Of a DNA stretch of 64,000 nucleotides, positions 36,361-45,352 are shown one piece after another; within the stretch, counting starts at the first letter, position 1, and every line of letters starts with the position of its first letter. A program made the translations under genes and the position numbers. The DNA is taken from positions 117,522-181,521 of the forward strand of contig NZ_PDWR01000003.1 in NCBI RefSeq assembly GCF_010211755.1, in the 5' to 3' direction. The stretch comes from Pseudoxanthomonas sangjuensis. GTDB taxonomy: Bacteria > Pseudomonadota > Gammaproteobacteria > Xanthomonadales > Xanthomonadaceae. Below the pieces are notes generated by a model. The model had not been told where the DNA came from. It saw only the letters and a program-made list of their open reading frames with translations, and searched no databases.

Positions 36361-37869
36361 ATGGACAGCCTTCCCGCCCGTGTCGAACGCGTGGCCCTGC
36401 GCGCACCGGAGCGCACGGCCATCGTCGACGGCGAGCGCCGCATCGGCTACGGCGCGTTCTGGCGCCAGGCGCACCGCTTCGCCGCGCACCTGCGCGCGGA
36501 CGGTCTGCAGGCGGGCGATCGCGTCGCCATCGTCATGCCCAATCGCATCGAGGCCGCGGTCGCCTGCTACGGCGCCTGGCTGGCCGGCGGGGTGGCGGTA
36601 CCGCTGAACGCGCAGGCTCGGCAGCGCGACTTCCTGCCGTGGCTGCGCCATTGCGGCGCGCGCCATGTGGTTTACGAACGAGGCAACCGCGACGTCGCCG
36701 AGGCCATCGCGCAACTGCAGCCGATGCCGTCTTCGACGGCCGCCGAGGATGCGCAACCGCTGCTGCCCGACGACGGCGGCGAATCCGGCCACGTCGCCCA
36801 CGCGGCCGCGCCGGGCAACCTCGCGCTGATCCTGTACACCTCGGGCACCACCGGCGACCCCAAGGGCGTGATGCTGACCCACGCCAACCTGCTGGCCAAC
36901 GCGGAATCGATCGTCGCCTATCTGGGATTGACCGAAGACGACCGCGCGCTCAGCGTGCTGCCGTTCTATTACGCCTACGGCGCCTCGGTGCTGAACACCC
37001 ACCTGATCGTCGGCGGCTGCGTCGTGCTCGGCCCCAGCCTGATGTTCCCGCAGCTGGTGCTGGACGCGATCGAGCGCGAACGGGCGACCGGTTTCCCGGG
37101 CGTGCCGTCGACGTTCACCCTGCTGCTGGAAGCGTTGGCGCAGGGGAAGCACGCCCTGACTTCGTTGCGTTACCTCACGCAGGCCGGCGGCGCGATGTCC
37201 CCCGCGCTGACCCGCCGCCTGCGTGAGGCCTTGCCCGCGCCGCGGCTGTTCGTGATGTACGGGCAGACCGAGGCGACCTCGCGGATCAGCTGGCTGCCGC
37301 CGGAGCGGCTGGAGGAAAAGCTGGGCTCGGCCGGCATCCCGATCGATGGCGTGCAATGGAAGATCGTCCGCGAGGACGGCAGCGACGCCGCCGCCGGCGA
37401 AAGCGGCGAAGTCTGCGTGCGCGGCGCCAACGTGATGCCGGGCTACTGGAACAATCCTGCGGCGACCGCGGCGGCGCTGCGCGACGGCTGGCTGCACACC
37501 GGCGACATCGGCCACCTCGACGCCGACGGCTACCTGTTCCTGCAGGGCCGGCGCAGCGACATGATCAAGACCGGCGCGCACCGCGTACACCCGGCCGACG
37601 TCGAGGAAGTGATCGCCGAGCTGCCCGACGTGCGCGAAGTCGCGGTGGTCGGCGTCGACGACGAAGTGATGGGCCAGGTGATCAAGGCCTTCGTCGTCGC
37701 CGGCGAAACCCTGCCGCCGCGCGCCGCAGACCGGATCAAGGCGCACTGCCGCACGCGCCTGGCCCCGTACAAGATCCCCCGCCACGTCGCCTTCGTCGAC
37801 GCCCTGCCGCGCACCGCGTCGGGCAAGGTGCGTCGCGTCCAACTGATGGAGCAGACCGCAAACCCATGA
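36361..37869 (+). CDS. Acyl-AMP ligase, exosortase A-type (ANL superfamily)
   Basis: A 502-residue adenylate-forming ligase. Motifs: P-loop LILYTSGTTGDPKGVMLTH (about residues 156-174), YGQTEATSRISWLPPE, GWLHTGDIGHLDADGYLFLQGR, and the C-terminal lysine region PRTASGKVRR. It belongs to the group of acyl-CoA ligases tied to PEP-CTERM/XrtA loci, and is likely to load the acyl carrier protein encoded 12 bases upstream. The last bases overlap the NAD synthase-like gene start (37866-37869). Confidence 0.9.
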   Translation: MDSLPARVERVALRAPERTAIVDGERRIGYGAFWRQAHRFAAHLRADGLQAGDRVAIVMPNRIEAAVACYGAWLAGGVAVPLNAQARQRDFLPWLRHCGARHVVYERGNRDVAEAIAQLQPMPSSTAAEDAQPLLPDDGGESGHVAHAAAPGNLALILYTSGTTGDPKGVMLTHANLLANAESIVAYLGLTEDDRALSVLPFYYAYGASVLNTHLIVGGCVVLGPSLMFPQLVLDAIERERATGFPGVPSTFTLLLEALAQGKHALTSLRYLTQAGGAMSPALTRRLREALPAPRLFVMYGQTEATSRISWLPPERLEEKLGSAGIPIDGVQWKIVREDGSDAAAGESGEVCVRGANVMPGYWNNPAATAAALRDGWLHTGDIGHLDADGYLFLQGRRSDMIKTGAHRVHPADVEEVIAELPDVREVAVVGVDDEVMGQVIKAFVVAGETLPPRAADRIKAHCRTRLAPYKIPRHVAFVDALPRTASGKVRRVQLMEQTANP

Positions 37870-38864
37870 GCCGCCTCGACCAGCCCGCCATCCTCGGCCC
37901 CAGCGTCCTCGACCTCGACTACGAACAGGAAGCCGACCGCATCGCCGCGCGGCTGCGCGAGATCGTCGCGCGGCAACTGCACCGGCGCGGGCTGGTCGTC
38001 GCCATCTCCGGCGGCATCGACAGCTCGACCAGCATCGCCCTGGCGGTGCGCGCGCTGGGCCCGGACCGCGTGTTCGCGCTGATCTTGCCCGAGCGCGACT
38101 CCTCCGACGACAGCGCGGCGCGCGCGAACATCCTCGCCAGTCATCTGGGCGTGCGCACCGAGACCGTCGACATCGCCCCGGCGCTGGAAGCGATCGGCTG
38201 CTACCGCGCGCGCGACGCGGCGGTACGCAACACGGTGCCGGAATACGGCGACGGCTGGAAGTTCAAGATCGTCATCGACGGCGGCACCGAAGGCCGCATC
38301 AACCGCTTCCGGCTGGTCGCCGAAACGCCGGCGGGCGAACTCGTCGAACGCGACCTGGCGCTGGCCGACTACCTGGCCATCGTCGCCGCGACCAACTTCA
38401 AGCAGCGCATCCGCAAGACCCTGGAATACTTCCACGCCGACCGCCTGAACTACGCGGTGGTCGGCACGCCGAACCGGCTGGAATACGACCAGGGCTTCTT
38501 CGTCAAGAACGGCGACGGCTCGGCCGACGTCAAGCCGATCGCCCACCTGTACAAGTCGCAGGTGTACGCGATGGCCCGCCACCTCGGCCTGCCCGAGCGC
38601 GTCTGCGCCGCGGTCCCGACCACCGACACCTACAGCCTCAGCCAGGGCCAGGACGAGTTCTACTTCGCCCTGCCCTACCAGCAGATGGACCTGGCGCTGT
38701 GGGCGCTGAACCACGACCGCCCCGCGAGCGAACTGGCCGCCGCACTCGGCATTTCCGAAGCGCAGGCCGAAGCGGTCTACGAGGACATTCGCAACAAGCG
38801 CCGCACCACCCGCTACCTGCACATGCCGCCGGTGCTGGCCGGCGACGTGCCGGAGCTGGATTGA
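37866..38864 (+). CDS. NAD synthase-like ammonia-dependent ligase within EPS locus
   Basis: A 332-residue N-type ATP pyrophosphatase with the NadE pattern: PP-loop SGGIDSST (48-55), DYLAIVAATNFKQRIRKTLEYF, GTPNRLEYDQGFFVKNGDGS, and PIAHLYKSQVYAMARHLGLPE. There is no N-terminal nitrilase/glutaminase domain, so it would use free ammonia. It differs from housekeeping NadE in the charged insertion DGGTEGRINRFRLVAETPAGELVE. Set between the acyl ligase and a GNAT gene (4-base overlap and 3-base gap), it more probably amidates a carboxyl group on the carrier-bound or glycan-bound acid than makes NAD. The family is certain, the reassignment an inference. Confidence 0.75.
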   Translation: MSRLDQPAILGPSVLDLDYEQEADRIAARLREIVARQLHRRGLVVAISGGIDSSTSIALAVRALGPDRVFALILPERDSSDDSAARANILASHLGVRTETVDIAPALEAIGCYRARDAAVRNTVPEYGDGWKFKIVIDGGTEGRINRFRLVAETPAGELVERDLALADYLAIVAATNFKQRIRKTLEYFHADRLNYAVVGTPNRLEYDQGFFVKNGDGSADVKPIAHLYKSQVYAMARHLGLPERVCAAVPTTDTYSLSQGQDEFYFALPYQQMDLALWALNHDRPASELAAALGISEAQAEAVYEDIRNKRRTTRYLHMPPVLAGDVPELD

Positions 38865-38867
38865 CCG

Positions 38868-39917
38868 ATGGGCCAGGCGTCGCCGCCGCCGCAGTACGTC
38901 GTCCGCACCGGCGACCCGTTGCACGACCGCGACACCGTGCTGTCGGTATGGTGGGGAAACCTGGGCCGCGAGGACCGCATTGCGGCGAAGTACGACTGGT
39001 TCTACCTGTCCGGCCCGAACGGGCCGCCGCTGCTGCAACTGCTGCTCGAGGCCGCCAGCGGCGACTTCGTCGGCACCGCCTGTGCGGGCCGGCGGCGCAT
39101 GCGCTTCCGCGGCCAGGACCTGCACGCCGGCGTGCTGGTCGATCTGGCGGTGTTGCCCGCGCATCGCTCGCTGGGCCCGGCGCTGATGCTGCAACAGGGC
39201 CTGATCGACGCGGGCAGGCAGCAACTGGACCTGCTGTACGGCTTCCCGAACCCGAAGGCCGCCGCGGTGTTCAAGCGGATCGGCTACAGCCAGCTGACCG
39301 AAATGGTCCGCTACGCGCGCGTGCTGCGCTACGGGCACTACCTGCGTGCGCGACTGCCCGCATGGCTGGCGGTACCGGCCGGCTGGGTGCTGGATGCGGC
39401 CGTCGCCGTGCGCGACGGCTGGCAGCGCTTCCACGGCCCGCGCCTGCGCCACGAATGGCGGCCGCGCGCGGATGCGCAGATGGACGCGCTGTGGAACGCC
39501 TCGCCGCAAGGCGACGGCGTGCTGTCGGTGCGCGACAGCCTGCAGGCGAAGTGGCGCTTCGACGAATCGCCGCTGGCGACCACGCGCTATCTCTGGCTGG
39601 TCCCGAAGGGCGGCGGCGAGGCGCAGGCCTGGTTCGCCGTGCAGGCCAGGGACAGCGCGCTGCACGTCCTCGACTTCTGGTCGGACAACGGCGTGCACGG
39701 CATGTCGCGGCACCACGTGCTGGCCTTGCTGGCCGCCGCGCGCGCCTGCGGCTACGCCTCGGTGTCGGTGGAGATCGCCGGTACCGAAGCGCAGTTGCAA
39801 GGCTGGAAGGAATGCGGCTTCAGCGCACGCGGCCGGCGGCCGGTGTTCGTGCGCTGGAACCGGACGATGGCGACCGAGCCGGAGTGGTTCCTCACGTCGG
39901 CCGACGAGGACGAGTAG
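38868..39917 (+). CDS. GNAT-family acyltransferase of the ACP module
   Basis: A 349-residue protein with two acetyltransferase-like halves. The N-terminal half has GPPLLQLLLEAASGDFVGTACAGRR and VLVDLAVLPAHRSLGPALMLQQG, the latter a GNAT acyl-donor loop; the C-terminal half has VQARDSALHVLDFWSDNG and RHHVLALLAAARACGYASV. It begins three bases after the NAD synthase-like stop and so is the fourth gene of the module: likely to transfer the carrier-bound acyl group to a sugar. The stop codon TAG is part of a GTAG repeat (39914-39917). Confidence 0.75.
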   Translation: MGQASPPPQYVVRTGDPLHDRDTVLSVWWGNLGREDRIAAKYDWFYLSGPNGPPLLQLLLEAASGDFVGTACAGRRRMRFRGQDLHAGVLVDLAVLPAHRSLGPALMLQQGLIDAGRQQLDLLYGFPNPKAAAVFKRIGYSQLTEMVRYARVLRYGHYLRARLPAWLAVPAGWVLDAAVAVRDGWQRFHGPRLRHEWRPRADAQMDALWNASPQGDGVLSVRDSLQAKWRFDESPLATTRYLWLVPKGGGEAQAWFAVQARDSALHVLDFWSDNGVHGMSRHHVLALLAAARACGYASVSVEIAGTEAQLQGWKECGFSARGRRPVFVRWNRTMATEPEWFLTSADEDE

Positions 39918-40075
39918 GAGCGGCTCGACAGGATCGAGCGGAGGGGAGCGAGAAGCGAGGGGATCCCAGGCGGCGGCTGTTGCTCGCTCCTCACTCCTCT
40001 CCGTTCATTCCCCAATTGCGGGAAAGGCATCGCGGCTTGAACAGACATTCGCCTGTTAAAAACCGCCGCTCCTAC
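39914..40075. repeat. Paired GTAG-type palindromic element between convergent genes
   Basis: The gap between the convergent GNAT and deacetylase genes is bounded by inverted copies of GTAGGAGCGGC: one reading inwards from 39914, the other on the opposite strand ending at 40075. Inside the left end is a GCTCGA/TCGAGC hairpin (39923-39939). Each GTAG supplies the TAG stop codon of the flanking gene (39915-39917 plus, 40072-40074 minus). The layout resembles a two-ended REP-like (SMAG-type) element. No transposase is encoded. Confidence 0.6.
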
Positions 40076-41094
40076 GCCAGCCGTTGCGCCGGCTTGCGGA
40101 ACAGGTAAAGCGCCAGCCAGTCGGGACGGAAACGGCCGCGCGCATCGACCACCGCATCGGTTTCGAAACCCGTGCGCCCGAGCAGCCAGCCGACCTTCGG
40201 CCGCACCGGATTCAGCACCGGCACGCTGGTGAATACCAGTTCGTAGCCCGACTCGCGCGCGCGCTGCGCGATCGCGTCGGCGAACGAACCGTGCGGGAAC
40301 GACATCGACTCCGCGTCCGGCCCGCCCCGGCCCAGGCATTCCGCCAGCGCGGCGCGCGCGCCGGACAGCTCCGCATCGAGGTCGACCGCCTGCTTCATCG
40401 GCGTATGCGTCTTGCCGTGCAGGCCCAGGGCGACGCCGCCGGCCTGCAACCGCTGCAGTTCCCCGACGTCCACCATGTGCCGCAATCCGTCGTCGAGCGC
40501 GGCCATCAGCGGCGCCAGCACCGCGTTCCTGCGCTCCGCGGGCAGCGCCTCGAGCCGGGCGATGGCCTCGCGCAGTTCGCCGATCGATTCGCCGGCGGGA
40601 TGCCATTCCGTCCCGGGCAGCGCCCGCATCGCCTGCGCCAGTTCGGCCACCTTCAGCGCGCCGCGGCGCCAGGCCGCGATCAGGCGTTCCTGGAAGAACG
40701 GCTGGCGGGTCCCTATCGCGTCCGCGACCACGAACAGCAGCGCCGGCAGGCCCGCTTTCCGCAACTCGGGCAGCGCGTAATCGGCGTTGTCCGCCCAGCC
40801 GTCGTCGAAGGTGATCAGCAGCGGCCGCGGCGGCAGCGGCGCGCCGTCGCGCCGCGAGGCCAGCACCTGCGCCAGCGACACCACGCTGTAATGCTTCTTG
40901 AAGAACGCCAGCGACTCGGCCAGCCAGCGCGTCGACAAGGTGTAGTCCGGATCGCAGCTGCGCCAGCGCGGATCGTCCGGACTCAGGGTACGATGGAACA
41001 TCACCACGGTCAGCCGGTCCGCATTGCGCAGGCGGTGGTACAGGCCGAGCAGGCCGCTGGCGTACAACAGTTTCTTGGAGAGATCCTTCAGCAT
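40072..41094 (-). CDS. Polysaccharide deacetylase family protein
   Basis: A 340-residue CE4-type protein and the third deacetylase of the locus. The N-terminus KKLLYASGLLGLYHRLRN is typical of the EPS-associated group; the catalytic motifs are VVMFHRTL, LLITFDDGWADNADY and LGLHGKTHTPMKQ (metal histidines), with SFPHGSFADAIAQRARE later. The start at 41094 (MLKDLSKK) agrees with that N-terminus; ATG 41121 and GTG 41127 are alternatives. At 41094 the start codon overlaps the divergent GT2 start. Its TAG stop lies inside a GTAG repeat. Confidence 0.82.
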   Translation of the reverse strand: MLKDLSKKLLYASGLLGLYHRLRNADRLTVVMFHRTLSPDDPRWRSCDPDYTLSTRWLAESLAFFKKHYSVVSLAQVLASRRDGAPLPPRPLLITFDDGWADNADYALPELRKAGLPALLFVVADAIGTRQPFFQERLIAAWRRGALKVAELAQAMRALPGTEWHPAGESIGELREAIARLEALPAERRNAVLAPLMAALDDGLRHMVDVGELQRLQAGGVALGLHGKTHTPMKQAVDLDAELSGARAALAECLGRGGPDAESMSFPHGSFADAIAQRARESGYELVFTSVPVLNPVRPKVGWLLGRTGFETDAVVDARGRFRPDWLALYLFRKPAQRLA

Positions 41095-42004
41095 GTCGTC
41101 CGTCGAGGTTTCAGCGATCATCCCCACCTACAACCGGCGGGACCTGGTGGTGCGCGCGATCGACACCGCGCTGGCGCAGACCCGCCGCATCGACGAGATC
41201 GTCGTGGTCGACGACGGCTCCAGCGACGGCACCGGCGACGCGCTGCGCGCACGCTATGGAGAACGCATCCGCTACGCGTGGCAGGCCAATGCCGGCGTCT
41301 CCGCCGCGCGCAACCACGGCATGCGCATCGCCCGCGGCCGCTATTTCGCCCTGCTCGACAGCGACGACGAATGGCTGCCGGAAAAGACCGAACGCCAGCT
41401 CGCGCTGCTGGAAGCGCGCCCCGACCTCGGCATGGTCCTGTGCGACGTGCAGCGCGTCGACGCTTCCGGCGCGCCGATCGACGTGTTGCGCCGCCGCGAC
41501 ACGATCCACGAGGACGGCCCCGCGCTGCGCTGGGTGATCCACAACCCGGCGCTGGCCCCGGCCTCGGCGATCCTGCGCCGCGAGGTGTTCGACGACATCG
41601 GCGGCTTCGACGAAAGCCTGCGCACCGCCGAGGACATCGATTTCCACCTGCGCGTGGCGCGGCGCTGGCCGATCGGCGTGGTCGAGGCGCCGCTGGTCCG
41701 CGCGATGCGCGGCCACGACGGACTTTCCGCCGAATCCAGCACCTACGACGACTACGTGCGCGTGGTCGAACGCGCGATCGGCGACGCGCGCGGACTGGTC
41801 GACGACGGCGAACTGGATCGCGCGCTGGCTTCGACCTACGCGCGCAACGCCCGCGGCATGCTGATCCGCGGACGCTGGTCCGACGCGCTGCACCTGGCCG
41901 GGCGCGCGTGGCGGCTGGCGCCCGATACCGGCGCGCGCCGCGAAGTGCTGCAACTGGCGCCGTTCGCCGCCCGCCGCATGCTGCGGCAGCTGCTGCCGCG
42001 CTAG
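41093..42004 (+). CDS. Family 2 glycosyltransferase
   Basis: A 303-residue GT-A glycosyltransferase: SAIIPTYNRRDLVVRAIDTALAQ, VVDDGSSDGTGD, NAGVSAARNHGMRIARG and LDSDDEWLPEKTERQL, then GGFDESLRTAEDIDFHLRVA with the ED motif where the catalytic base lies. GGAGAG lies about 13 bases before ATG 41093, within the overlapping reverse gene. It is transcribed away from the deacetylase and towards the initiating transferase, with only 26 bases between their ends. Confidence 0.9.
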   Translation: MSSVEVSAIIPTYNRRDLVVRAIDTALAQTRRIDEIVVVDDGSSDGTGDALRARYGERIRYAWQANAGVSAARNHGMRIARGRYFALLDSDDEWLPEKTERQLALLEARPDLGMVLCDVQRVDASGAPIDVLRRRDTIHEDGPALRWVIHNPALAPASAILRREVFDDIGGFDESLRTAEDIDFHLRVARRWPIGVVEAPLVRAMRGHDGLSAESSTYDDYVRVVERAIGDARGLVDDGELDRALASTYARNARGMLIRGRWSDALHLAGRAWRLAPDTGARREVLQLAPFAARRMLRQLLPR

Positions 42005-42030
42005 GCCCCGCGCCGCCCCGGCCACCGCCT

Positions 42031-43428
42031 TCAGCGCGCGCCGCGCCCGAACATCACGACCTCGACCGTCTGCAGCAGGATCATCAGGTCGAAGACCAGG
42101 CCGTGGTTCTTCACGTAGAACAGGTCGAACTTCAGCTTCTCCTCGGCGTCGCGCACCGAGGCGCCGTACGGATAGCGCAGTTGCGCCCAGCCGGTCAGGC
42201 CCGGCTTCATGCTGTGGCGCACGCCGTAGTAGCGGATCTCGCCGCAGAGCATGTCGACGAACTGCGGGCGCTCGGGGCGCGGCCCGACGAAACTCATGTC
42301 GCCGCTCAGCACCGCGAACAGTTGCGGCAGTTCGTCCAGACGCGTCTTGCGGATGAACTTGCCGACGCGGGTGCTGCGGTCGTCGTCCCTGCTGGCCCAG
42401 ACCGCCACCCCGTCCTTCTCCGCGTCGATGCGCATGCTGCGGAACTTGGTCAGGGTGAAGTGGCGGCCATGTTCGCCGACCCGCACCTGCCGGTACAGCA
42501 CCGGCCCGCCCGATTCCAGCCACACCGCCAGCGCCACCAGCAGCATCAGCGGCCAGGTCGCCAGCAACAGCGTGCCGGCCGCGACCAGGTCGAAGAACCG
42601 CTTGCTGAGGCGGCGCGGCGTCGAATAGTCGAAGCCGCCCGAGAACACCAGCCACGACGGATCGACCACGTTGAGCTGGATCATCCCGGCTTCGCGCTCG
42701 AAGAAGCTCGACAGGTCGACCACCGAAACGCCGTGCTGCACGCATTGCAGCATGTCCTCCATCGGCAGGCCGCCGCGGCGCTCGTCAGGCGCGATCACCA
42801 GTTCGTCGATCTGCAGGCGCTCGACCAGTTCGGCCAGGCCGGCCTCGCCGGGCCGCACCAGCAGGTCCTCGCGCACCAGCTGCGGCTGCCCCGGCACCGG
42901 GACGAAGCCGACCAGGACGAAGGTACGCCGGTCGCTTTCGCGCCGCAGCCGCGAATTGATCAGGTCGGCGTTCTTGCCCGCGCCGACGATCAGCACGCGC
43001 TGTTTCAGGGTTTCCGACTGGAACACCCGCACCCACAGCACGCGCACCAGCACCACGCCGACCAGGCCGGCGGCCAGCGACATGGCCAGCACGCCGCGGC
43101 CGATGTAGGCGGGCGGGAACAGGTAGTAGAGGACGGTCAGGGCGATGCCGCCGAAAGCGAACGACAGGGCCATCCGCAGCAGGAAGTCCAGGCGGCTGTG
43201 GCGCATGTGCACCTGGTACAGGCCGAAGGCCGCCATCGCACCGGTGATGAACAGCGCCACCAGCGCGGCGCGGACCGGCGCCTGTTGGGCGAACAGCACG
43301 TGGTACTCGGGATCGCCACGGAAGCGGATCCACGCGGCCGCCAGCACCGCGGCGACCAGCACCGCGGTTTCGAGTATCCACAGCATGCGCGCCGCGTTGC
43401 TCTTGCGGCTGGCGCGACTGGACTTCAT
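42031..43428 (-). CDS. Initiating sugar-1-phosphate transferase (XrtA/PEP-CTERM-type, WbaP/EpsB-like)
   Basis: Starts repeat-unit synthesis by moving a sugar phosphate onto undecaprenyl phosphate. The 465-residue polyprenyl-phosphate transferase has four N-terminal membrane segments, a CoA-binding-like domain (VLIVGAGKNADLINSRLRR), a fifth membrane segment (VAAGTLLLATWPLMLLVALA) and the catalytic bacterial sugar transferase domain: KRFFDL, YRQVRVGEHGRHFTLTKFRSM, RKTRLDELPQL and SFVGPRPERPQF. The central region (ERRGGLPMEDML...FFERE) matches the PEP-CTERM-associated type. ATG 43428 follows GGGGAGG. It is convergent with the GT2 gene. Confidence 0.92.
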   Translation of the reverse strand: MKSSRASRKSNAARMLWILETAVLVAAVLAAAWIRFRGDPEYHVLFAQQAPVRAALVALFITGAMAAFGLYQVHMRHSRLDFLLRMALSFAFGGIALTVLYYLFPPAYIGRGVLAMSLAAGLVGVVLVRVLWVRVFQSETLKQRVLIVGAGKNADLINSRLRRESDRRTFVLVGFVPVPGQPQLVREDLLVRPGEAGLAELVERLQIDELVIAPDERRGGLPMEDMLQCVQHGVSVVDLSSFFEREAGMIQLNVVDPSWLVFSGGFDYSTPRRLSKRFFDLVAAGTLLLATWPLMLLVALAVWLESGGPVLYRQVRVGEHGRHFTLTKFRSMRIDAEKDGVAVWASRDDDRSTRVGKFIRKTRLDELPQLFAVLSGDMSFVGPRPERPQFVDMLCGEIRYYGVRHSMKPGLTGWAQLRYPYGASVRDAEEKLKFDLFYVKNHGLVFDLMILLQTVEVVMFGRGAR

Positions 43429-43705
43429 GGCCGCCTCCCCGCCACGCGGCAACCCTGCGTACGACGATGCGCCATGCACGACGCCCGACCCTGTCCGGGC
43501 GCGTTCAACGAATGTTCCATACTGCCCCTGCCCCCTGTCCGGGCCTTCGCCCACCCTGCGCCCCCTCGGCGCGCCATTCATCCCGTTTCTGCGGATACCG
43601 GTCGTTCCCGCGGTATCACTTCCACCAACGCGAAGGCAGGAGGCGACCGGACAGGTATCGGACGAACGGTCGGGGGCGGCTTCCCGGCGCGTCCGGGCAT
43701 GCGGA

Positions 43706-45352
43706 TCAGGGTTTGACGACCCCGCGGCGGAAACGCTTGAACGGGCCGGCACGGAAATACCGCGCCAGGACCGCCGGGTCGCTGGCGGCAACCGGCAGCA
43801 TGCGCGGATTGGCGGCCCGGGGCGCCGGTGCGGATATCGCGGCATCGGCATCGCCGGCGGCGGCCGGAGCCGCACGCGGACCCACGACCTGCTGCGATGC
43901 CGGCGTGGCCGAGGAAGAAGGGGCCTTGCCGGGAATCTTCGGCTGCGCGCCATCGGCCCGGATCGGCTGCGCCACCTCGTCTATGTCGAGCCGCTCCAGG
44001 GCGCCGATGCCGATCCTGCCGTGCAGCACCAGCCGCGGATGCGCGTCGCCGATGGCCAGCTTCGTCGCCAGCGGCGGATCGTAGGCGGGCAGCGGTTGCG
44101 GCGACGGGAACGGGAACGCCGCGGGCGTCGCCGGATTGTTGTTGCCCGCGGCCAGCAGCGGGCTGCCCTGGCGCGGCCGCAGCCTGCGCTGCGCCACGTC
44201 GGCGAACTGCGGGTCGCTGCCGCGCAGCGTGCCGGTCCATTCCGCCGGCACCAGCGTCGCGCTGGTCTGTACCCAGTTGTTGCTGCCGGCCACCTTGCGC
44301 CCGTCGGACCAGGGTTCGCGGCTCTGCGGCTCGCAGGCGTCGGGCTGCCCCACCTCGCTGGCCGGGTTCTCGCGGACGATCGCCGGCGCGCTGCCGGCCG
44401 CGGTCTGGTAGACCACGTTGTTGTGCATTTCCAGCGAACCCGCGCCCAGTTGCACCATCACCGCATTGGCGGCGCCGGAGCGGGCGAAGACCACGGTGTT
44501 GTTGACCAGCCGCACCCGCCCCTGGCTGCGCCCGTCCAGGTCGCCGCCAATGCGTATCGCGTTCTGCCAGCTGTTGGTGTGCACCAGCACGTTGCCGACC
44601 ACGTCGGCGTCCTCGCGGCGCAGGTTGGTCGTCCAGCCCGCCTTCTGCGTGTCGCAATCGGGGCCGATCAGCTCCATCTCGCCGTAGACCGAGTTCTCGA
44701 TCCAGTTGTAGTAGATCTCGCTGCGCTGGTGCCGCGTGCGCACCAGCACGCCGCCGTTGCCGTCGTGGATGTAGTTGTAGCGCATGCGGAACACGGTATC
44801 GGGGAAGGTCACCTCGTCCGATTGCATGTAGATGCTGTGCCGCGTGGTGCCGGCGCCGGCGCGGGCGATCTCGCTGTATTCCAGCGTGAAAGAACCCGAA
44901 TTCTGGTCGGCGCCGAGGATGCCGTGCGAGGGGCAGTCGTGCACGTACGCGTCGCGCACGGTGACGTTGTGCGCTTCGCTGAAGATGCAGGTGCTGGAGC
45001 CGCCGGTGACCTCGAAACCCTCGAACACGACATTGTTCGACTGCTCGAACTTGATCGTGTGGGTGCCCCCCGACAGGCGCGGCCGGGTCGCGCCGGCCAC
45101 GCGGCGCCAGCGGATGGTCACCGGGTTGGACGGGCTACCGCCATCGTCGTCGCCGACCACGATGTTACCGTTGTAAGTCGCGTTGCCGTCCACCTCGACG
45201 ATGTCGCCGGGGGCGAGGTCGACGCTGTTGAACAGGGTGGACAACTGGGTGTACTGGCGCCCCGAGGGGCCGACCGTATAGGTCGCGGCGGTTGCCTGCA
45301 GCGGCAGCATCGCCAGCAGCCCCAGCCCGAGCATGGTTTTGGACGGACGCAT
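43706..45352 (-). CDS. Secreted right-handed parallel beta-helix protein
   Basis: A 548-residue exported protein: signal peptide MRPSKTMLGLGLLAMLPLQATA, then a parallel beta-helix (about 50-360) with repeating turns (NNVVFEGFEVTGG, NVTVRDAYVHDC, RMRYNYIHDGNGG, RSEIYYNWIENS, NVVYQTA) like those of pectate-lyase and chondroitinase-B-like folds. A low-complexity Ala/Pro linker (about 440-520) and a basic tail (RYFRAGPFKRFRRGVVKP) end the protein. It is probably a lyase, hydrolase or epimerase for the polymer, but no catalytic residues can be named. It is transcribed in the same direction as the initiating transferase gene, 277 bases upstream of it. Confidence 0.8.
   Translation of the reverse strand: MRPSKTMLGLGLLAMLPLQATAATYTVGPSGRQYTQLSTLFNSVDLAPGDIVEVDGNATYNGNIVVGDDDGGSPSNPVTIRWRRVAGATRPRLSGGTHTIKFEQSNNVVFEGFEVTGGSSTCIFSEAHNVTVRDAYVHDCPSHGILGADQNSGSFTLEYSEIARAGAGTTRHSIYMQSDEVTFPDTVFRMRYNYIHDGNGGVLVRTRHQRSEIYYNWIENSVYGEMELIGPDCDTQKAGWTTNLRREDADVVGNVLVHTNSWQNAIRIGGDLDGRSQGRVRLVNNTVVFARSGAANAVMVQLGAGSLEMHNNVVYQTAAGSAPAIVRENPASEVGQPDACEPQSREPWSDGRKVAGSNNWVQTSATLVPAEWTGTLRGSDPQFADVAQRRLRPRQGSPLLAAGNNNPATPAAFPFPSPQPLPAYDPPLATKLAIGDAHPRLVLHGRIGIGALERLDIDEVAQPIRADGAQPKIPGKAPSSSATPASQQVVGPRAAPAAAGDADAAISAPAPRAANPRMLPVAASDPAVLARYFRAGPFKRFRRGVVKP

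Noticed and set aside
40021..40070. AACAG/CTGTT stem followed by five A as a terminator
   Set aside because: The A-run would be T only on the strand where it precedes the stem, so it cannot act as an intrinsic terminator in either direction.
43429..43705. Sigma-54 promoter of the initiating transferase
   Set aside because: TGGAACATTCGTTGAA near 43515 has a GG but lacks the -12 GC pair, so it is not a credible -24/-12 element.
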